Shown here in pieces: positions 58,295-64,000 of a DNA stretch of 64,000 bases. The stretch is taken from contig CP141132.1 in NCBI GenBank assembly GCA_035236585.1, forward strand, positions 61,415,880 through 61,479,879, written 5' to 3'. Origin of the DNA: Warburgia ugandensis (Eukaryota; Streptophyta; Magnoliopsida; Canellales; Canellaceae). The translations under genes and the position numbers were made by a program. Position 1 is the first letter of the stretch. Each line of letters starts with the position of its first letter. The notes under the pieces are model-generated. The model ran no database searches. It had not been told where the DNA came from and saw only the letters and a program-made list of their open reading frames with translations.

Positions 58295-60474
58295 AGAGAT
58301 TGATGGTCTTTTGACCTTTTGATATGGTTCATTTACTATCCTCTTCTTTCTTCTAATTCATCAATGTTTGGTAATACAAAGTCACGTAGTAATCCATCAC
58401 GCCCAATAGCAGCATGTAGTTCGCTGGTTGCCAATGAAAATAAACTTGCTTGATGTTCACATTCAAACTATTGCCTTTTCAATCTCCTTGACTTGGCCTT
58501 GTGCTTCATGCTAGCAACTTTGTCTAACACTTTGACTCTGTAAGAAAAATTAAGAAAGAAGAAAAAATTCAAATAAAATGAGTTTCATTAAAGCATAGAT
58601 CAAACTCAAGATAAGACTAGAACCAACAAAAGAAGGTGAACCTCTTTTGTCAATATTGATTGTTGCTCGTGAGTTTCTAATAGAGAACTGATCATTATGA
58701 ATTTTACACGGATATTTAGTGAGACAAGTCCCAGGATTCCCTTTTTCTCATCTAATTGTTCATCCAATGGTGATTTCTTACCATCATCCAAGATGATATA
58801 CTAGCCTTGAAGATTCAATGAACATTACGTGAATATCTAACATTCAATCCAATTAACCAATGAAAGGAATTCTTAGAGCTTTACCAGTTGTCTATGCATG
58901 GTGATCGGATTTGTGGGCTATGAGCATGATCCATAAGATGATCAACCATGTAGGTCCATAGGTCTAGCAACAATGAATTAAAGAACAATAGAAAGACAAA
59001 GATCGAACATCACAAGAAGGAAAACCACATTATCTCCTCAAATGAAGAAAGAAAAAGAGAAACAAGAAGTGATCAAAGAGCAAGCCAACCCATGCAACCA
59101 TGGGGCAAATAGCAAAAGAATAAGTATTTGTCTTTTCGGTTGAGAGGGGATATGTTAGGGCTTTTAGTAAAGGAATAAGGGCATTTAAGTTTTTGTTTAT
59201 AAAGGAGGATAGATAATAAAATCTCATTTACTAATATAAGGAGTTTTTTGTTGTATAAACCCCAAAACTCAAGAAGATGATGCCTAAATAGCTCAACAAA
59301 CTTAAAGTTTTTTACTATATAGTTGAATGATATAGAGAAAACTTTTCATCTCCCAAGATTGCAACATCCCAAACCTTGGTGATTTTGAAGAAGAAGTGAA
59401 CAACGACAGCTAAAATTTGCATAAAAACATAATTTTCTTGACAATTTCAACAATTTCTCCTGCGAGCTATCTTCATTTTTGCACACTTGGGTTCAAGTCA
59501 GCACTTGATTATGGAAACAATTTGTTCTCTTTTATTCATTTCATGGAGCTCATATTCTACCCTTACAAATACTGAAAGCCAAAGCACACAAATTTACTAA
59601 GTTCCCACCGTCCACCTTTTAGTCTTAGAGGGCCAAGAAGTGATCCTTTGGGAGCTCTAGCTACTGCATCACCATTAGGAAGCAAGGTGTTTGATTACTT
59701 AATTCAAACTGATTACTTAATTCAAACTGTTGCTAGGAATCCAACAAAAGAAAGTATCAACAAATTGCAAGAGAACATCTTAGAAGTATAAGCTTTCTAT
59801 TGGTAACTATGGTGGTAGAGGCTTTACCAACTTGCAAGCATACTAGTACATGTTTTCGTCAAGTGGGATTCATGATAGAAACATGAATTGAGATTATATC
59901 ATACCAGATAGCACTTTCTATGAAACTAATAGAAAAGAGAACTGACATGAACTGAGTAGATCAAATTGGATAAATAGAAGTCACAAATGGTATAGATGTC
60001 CAGGATTGACTAGAACAAATTGGAAACCTTTGGTACCTTTCGGTCTCTTATTTCTTTACCAGAATGTAAATTTTCACGATTTATCCAAAGAAGGAACTGA
60101 ACTGATGACCAATTCTATAACTTTTTAGGATTTCTCCAAGGAAGGAGCTGAAGTTGTAAATGTTGAATTGCTTATCCCAAATGCACCTCATGTTTGACCA
60201 AAAATTCCAAAAATATTTGGTTGTCCAAAAGCACTATTTGGTGCTATATGAGACATGCTAGATTAATCATGAAAAACTCAACAAAACTAAATAAAGACAA
60301 TAAGGATCCATTAGCTCCAAAGAAATAAAGTGAAACAAAAAATAAACCTGAATGAAAATATGAAAGATAGTACCACTTGGATTCAACTTCCTCTCTCACC
60401 CATGTCAAAGTCCCCGATATGAACTTCATAGAAGAGTATTGATGAGGATTTCAAGGACTTGATAGAAAGAGGAT

Positions 60475-60476
<2 letters not shown>
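58295..60476. other. Flank without recognised gene
   Basis: Minus-strand frames at 58606-58791 and 59030-59227 are short and match no family I know. A minus-strand TTCTTACAG near 58542 resembles an acceptor ahead of a short charged frame, but no gene could be assembled. Confidence 0.4.

Positions 60477-60567
<91 letters not shown>
60477..60567. repeat. (TC)n microsatellite
   Basis: 91 bp of uninterrupted TC. The Arg-Glu frame across it on the minus strand is an artefact. Confidence 0.97.
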
Positions 60568-60570
<3 letters not shown>

Positions 60571-60760
60571 ATACCACGATTCTCTCCAAAGATTACAGCA
60601 AACAAAATAATATCACATACACACACATGCTCTCTCAGAAAGAAACTTTATATGTAGACATAGTTAGAAATCATTCAAAGTGAAATATATAGTTTTGTCA
60701 AATAACAACTAGTTTCATTGGAAAGCGTTAACGAAGTAAATGTAGTTTTTAAGAAAAGTT

Positions 60761-61153
60761 TTACATAAACATAGGCACAATCATAAAAATGATAATTATA
60801 AGTAGAAGTCGATTGAGGACGTATGATACTGCATTGAATGATGAGGAGGAAGCATTAAATACAAGGGAGACACGGTCGCTTCCTCCATCATGTAATGCAT
60901 TAGTGGACTTCGAAACCACATTTCTATTGGATCTCCCATCAAATTGCTCCCTCCAGCGCATTACTATCCCAATTGGTGGTAAGGGTAGTAGCTCAACCAT
61001 CATGTACTCATCAAGCTAGATAAACCATCCTATATGTTGTTCATTGGAAGGACAATGAAAGTACCATTTGCCACTATTAGGCTTGGAGCACACCTGGAGT
61101 AGCAGCATAGGCCCTCGACCGCATGCACATAAGGGGTGGGGATTTTGCTCCAT
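60761..61153 (-). pseudogene. GRF-type zinc-finger protein, single in-frame stop
   Basis: ATG at 61153-61151 opens 130 codons to TAA at 60761, with one internal TAG at 61018-61016. Residues 9-45 resemble a GRF finger: Cys-Ala-Cys-Gly at 9-12, Lys-Trp-Tyr-Phe-His-Cys-Pro at 30-36, then Gly-Trp-Phe-Ile-(stop)-Leu-Asp-Glu. The stop replaces the conserved Trp (TGG to TAG). The fourth ligand position is Ile with a neighbouring His, so metal binding may be altered. The last 15 residues are a hydrophobic Leu/Ile tail that could span a membrane, as in many small plant GRF proteins. GRF fingers bind single-stranded nucleic acid in known cases. It lies downstream of the transposase on the same strand. 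No intron is needed. Confidence 0.6.
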
Positions 61154-61639
61154 TCCTATAAGAAGATATCATGTGCATATATTTTACGTTGTAAGAAGTA
61201 CATACAATTAATATAAGCATTTAAGCAGCAATAGTCAAGTAGTACATTCTAAAAAAAGAGTTTTAATACAACATTTTATGTGTCATGATCGCACATCTAC
61301 TAACTATTTCTATGAACATAATTGAACCATAGTTTTTGTGTGATGGAAGCATGCAAAGCAGCAGCATCTTGATGAGCAGACTCTTAGGTAGGACGTAATT
61401 GCATGCTCTGTGAATTATCTTCACTCATCAAGACTATTTGTAAACCTCACATCTCCATCTCATCTTGATGAAGCACTTACATACTGTCATTCACCCTCTC
61501 TAAGTCTACATCCATGACAACTTCATCCTCTTAATCACTACTCAAGTTTTAGTTGTCATTGTCATCATCACTTTGAGACTCAGGATTGTCTCCCATCTCT
61601 TTTGCCGTCCATATCTCGGCAATGCATTCCTAGCACATA
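61154..61639 (-). other. Spacer between transposase and GRF frame
   Basis: The transposase C-terminus may extend into the Asp-rich stretch near 61555-61600 (Ser-Asp-Asp-Asp-Asn-Asp). Otherwise no feature was seen. Confidence 0.4.
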
Positions 61640-62875
61640 AAATTGTGTGGTGCACATAATGCCTTCACAAGCTTAATCTGTGTCCTAAGAGGAAAGGGAG
61701 GCGCAGACTTGAGAATAGGAAATCTAGCCTTTAGAACACATAATGTTCGCTCTATTATGTTCCTCAAGGATGCATGTTGAGGTTGAATAACTCCCCGACA
61801 TTTTGTGGTTGCTGCATTCGTTGGCCAAACTCCTTCAGGTGATACTTAGTCTTTCAATAAGGAGCAAGAAATTATTGCTTATTTGCATGACTGTCAACTG
61901 GGTAGTATTTTCCTATACCATAAATGCATTAGTGATTAACAAACAAGCCATTAAGGTAGAACATATAAATGTAAACATAATAAACACATAATAGATTCAT
62001 CATTAGGAATTGTCAATAGCACATCTTCTCTTGTAAGAGCCTCTTTCAACACGGCAGAGTTATGTGCAAACCCCTCAAAGCCAGTAAGCACGTATGTGAA
62101 TTGCATGTCAAAATTGCAGCACACAAGAAAGTTCTATGCAGTGAACCATTTCCTATTATGCCACTTTGACAAATCGTGAGGACCCACACCAAAAACCCTA
62201 GTTGGGATCAATGTTCCATCTATAGCTCTAATGCAACCCTAATAACAAAATGACATATTGAATGTTAAGTGTTTAGTGTCCCTATCTGTGGTCTTGAAGA
62301 TAAAAAAAGACAGATAGAGTTACCGTGAAATGCTTATCTCTCTGATAATTGTTTGAAATCTCTAGGTTGTCCTCTGTTGCATGAGGAGCCATAAGGCGGC
62401 TGTACTGCCGCAACATTGCACGAAGAACCTTGTGGAAGTTAGTACTAATGGTATAAGTGGACCTAAAAAGATCCTTCGCTGTTGGTTTGTACCTCGAGTC
62501 CTGAATGATGATCATTAAGAAGGTTGCCGCCATCTCCTCCACTGTCACCCAATAGGTGCTGAATAAGAGGCCAGTTGTCTAAAAAATATTAACCACCTTA
62601 TCAAATTGGAACTAATGCATTCGATATAATTCTTGAAATATCTTTCCAATTTCTTCATAAACTAGCCAAAATTCCTTGTAACCTCGAGTATTTCTTTCTT
62701 CTTTTTCTTTTTTTTTTGGGAACATAGGCCGAGGCGTTTGCACATGCAACATGGAATCCTCTTCAAGTTGCTTAATTTGTCTAACTATGTGTGATACTAT
62801 TGTACTTACCACATGATGCACTTCACGAAGCACTTCATTGTTACATGTAGTGCTGCATTGTCCCTCTTCGCCCAT
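61640..62875 (-). pseudogene. PIF/Harbinger transposase, broken
   Basis: On the minus strand, ATG 62875 leads into a charged N-terminus (to 62612), a stop, then Val-Thr-Val-Glu-Glu-Met-Ala-Ala-Thr-Phe-Leu near 62545, typical of the helical region of PIF transposases. An 85-bp intron (62323-62239, GTAACT...TTATTAG) is spliced in phase 0 to Gly-Cys-Ile-Arg-Ala-Ile-Asp-Gly-Thr, with the first catalytic Asp at 62220-62218. Next come Leu-Thr-Gly-Phe-Glu-Gly-Phe-Ala-His-Asn-Ser, where the second catalytic Asp is Asn, and Gly-Lys-Tyr-Tyr-Pro-Val-Asp-Ser near 61915. The Asn-Ile-Ile-Glu-Arg-Thr block follows, with the catalytic Glu at 61752-61750, then Lys-Ala-Arg-Phe-Pro-Ile-Leu. Stops near 62610, 62130 and 61875 and a frameshift near 61785 disable it. 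Terminal inverted repeats were not located. Confidence 0.82.
62239..62323 (-). other. Intron of the PIF/Harbinger transposase
   Basis: 85 bp, GT at 62323-62322 and AG at 62240-62239 on the minus strand. Removing it joins Lys-His-Phe-Thr to Gly-Cys-Ile-Arg-Ala-Ile-Asp-Gly-Thr in frame, as expected for this family. Confidence 0.65.
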
Positions 62876-63019
62876 TGCCCTGTATTATCGTAGATGGAAG
62901 TAGCGATGGGTAAATGCAGAGCTTTGTTGTACCAATATTTTGCTTATATTTTATCAAAATTTTGACAAAGTCTCCTCTGTTTTTTGGACAGTTCACAGTT
63001 TACACATGTAAGGCATTAC
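62734..63019. repeat. Direct repeat, copy 1 (about 285 bp)
   Basis: Repeats at 63718-64000 with a period of 984 bp and only scattered differences, such as CTCCTCTG versus CTCTG near the end. It includes the first 47 codons of the transposase N-terminus on the minus strand. Confidence 0.9.
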
Positions 63020-63717
63020 ATCTAATAATTAACATTTACAACCATGGAAATTATATATTTTGGTATGTAGATCAATGCATCACCCATTTATAATTAAAGG
63101 TTGAAATTATATAATGATAGCAAAATAAAAGTGTGATTAAATATCCATAGTCTCAATGTATGGAATCATATATGACTAACCGGAATAAATAATGCATATA
63201 GAGGTCCAATATAAATGCACACCAAAAAGTTTCATACAACATCAACAAAAAAAAGTGGTTCAAAATGAACATGGGTTCTCTAGAAAGTGCAATCATGTAC
63301 ATGTGTATCTTCACATACAACAATTGTCTCTCCTGTAACCAATGAGCAAAACCCTCCCTGAAGCATAGGTCTGTTTTTTGTAAAATACTGTATGCCTTAA
63401 CTCTCTCTGTCTCAGTCAGAACCATGAGGTGTGGTTTATGCCTGCGAGTCTTTCTAGCCTTGATAGTGGAAGGATCAATGAATGGAGGGGGATCATTAGA
63501 TATTGAGGATGCTGCTTGACCAGCTTGCTTCCCTTTTCCCTTACTCCTTGCTGGTTAACAGTCCTAAAGAAGGAAATCAAGGATAATGTAGTGGAGGTAG
63601 TTTGGCAGAGAGGGGGTTGTAGACAGTGTTCAAATGGATCTTGTGGGTGTAATTCATCATTGTCCCCTTGTACATCCTCCCCATAATATAGGACCTATGA
63701 GTCAAATGCATCAACAT
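63020..63717 (-). other. Unit between the direct repeats, short frames of unknown function
   Basis: The minus-strand frame 63425-63153 (90 codons) may extend upstream through a Ser/Pro-rich and Lys/Arg-rich stretch to about 63560 (Ile-Lys-Ala-Arg-Lys-Thr-Arg-Arg). It could be part of the Harbinger accessory protein or of a second transposase copy, but no Myb-like domain was recognised. Confidence 0.35.
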
Positions 63718-64000
63718 GCGTTTGCACATGCAACATGGAATCCTCTTCAAGTTGCTTAATTTGTCTAACTATGTGTGATGCTATTGTACTTACTACATGA
63801 TGCACTTCACGAAGCACTTCATTGTGACATGCAATGCTGCATTGTCCCTCTTCGCCCATTGCCCTATATTATCGCAGATGGAAGTAGTGATGGGTAAATG
63901 CAGAGCTTTGTTGTACCAATATTTTGCTTATATTTTATCAAAATTTTGACAAAGTCTCTGTTTTTTGGACAATTCACCGTTTACACATATGAGGCATTAC
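63718..64000. repeat. Direct repeat, copy 2, cut by the window end
   Basis: Partner of 62734-63019. It carries the same Met-Gly-Glu-Glu-Gly-Gln start on the minus strand (ATG at about 63858), so two transposase-type starts lie 1 kb apart. Confidence 0.9.

Overview
This window reads as nuclear DNA of a flowering plant with a TE-rich, AT-rich genome. The evidence is one plant-type host gene with spliceosomal introns (the exosome subunit RRP46) and plant mobile-element families: Athila-like and Tekay/Del-like Ty3 elements, a Ty1/copia remnant, a plant RTE-clade LINE, Au-type SINEs and a PIF/Harbinger transposase. Nothing bacterial, organellar or viral-episomal was seen. The species cannot be fixed from the sequence.

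Layout. 1-3698: the 5' end of a minus-strand Ty3 element (gag start, primer binding site, complete 3.36 kb 5' LTR). 3699-11079: a decayed plus-strand Athila-like element (A: gag, RT, RNase H, integrase, long 3' region, 3' LTR). 11127-14305: a solo LTR with an intact 5-bp target duplication, same family as the left LTR. About 14373-32588: a minus-strand non-autonomous Athila-like element (B) with two LTRs. It is split at 17953/26798 by a complete 8.8 kb Tekay/Del-type element (T2, 17959-26792) that still has its 5-bp target duplication. 32589-36071: unassigned AT-rich DNA with a 112-bp (AC)n run and a 142-bp tandem duplication. 36072-39170: an RTE-clade non-LTR retrotransposon lying just upstream of the host gene.

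39881-55793 (+) is the only convincing host gene: eight coding exons joining into a 243-codon exosome subunit RRP46 (RNase PH fold). All reading phases agree across the seven introns. Intron 1 is 7.2 kb and holds a copia fragment and three Au SINEs. Intron 3 is 4.9 kb and holds a 175-bp tandem duplication. Intron 7 holds an RTE 3' fragment and two microsatellites. Exon 4 is a 21-nt microexon, and exon 8 has a tandem TTAGCAG acceptor.

55794-64000: a 3' flank with microsatellites and a SINE fragment, then on the minus strand a GRF-zinc-finger reading frame broken by one stop, a decayed PIF/Harbinger transposase with a recognisable intron, and a roughly 285-bp direct repeat that runs off the window end.

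No clearly new biological system was found. The best leads are LTR structures conserved between families (a palindrome upstream of the TATA box and a hairpin near the LTR 3' end), the sharing of a 3' region between elements A and B that have unlike LTRs, and the GRF frame beside the transposase.
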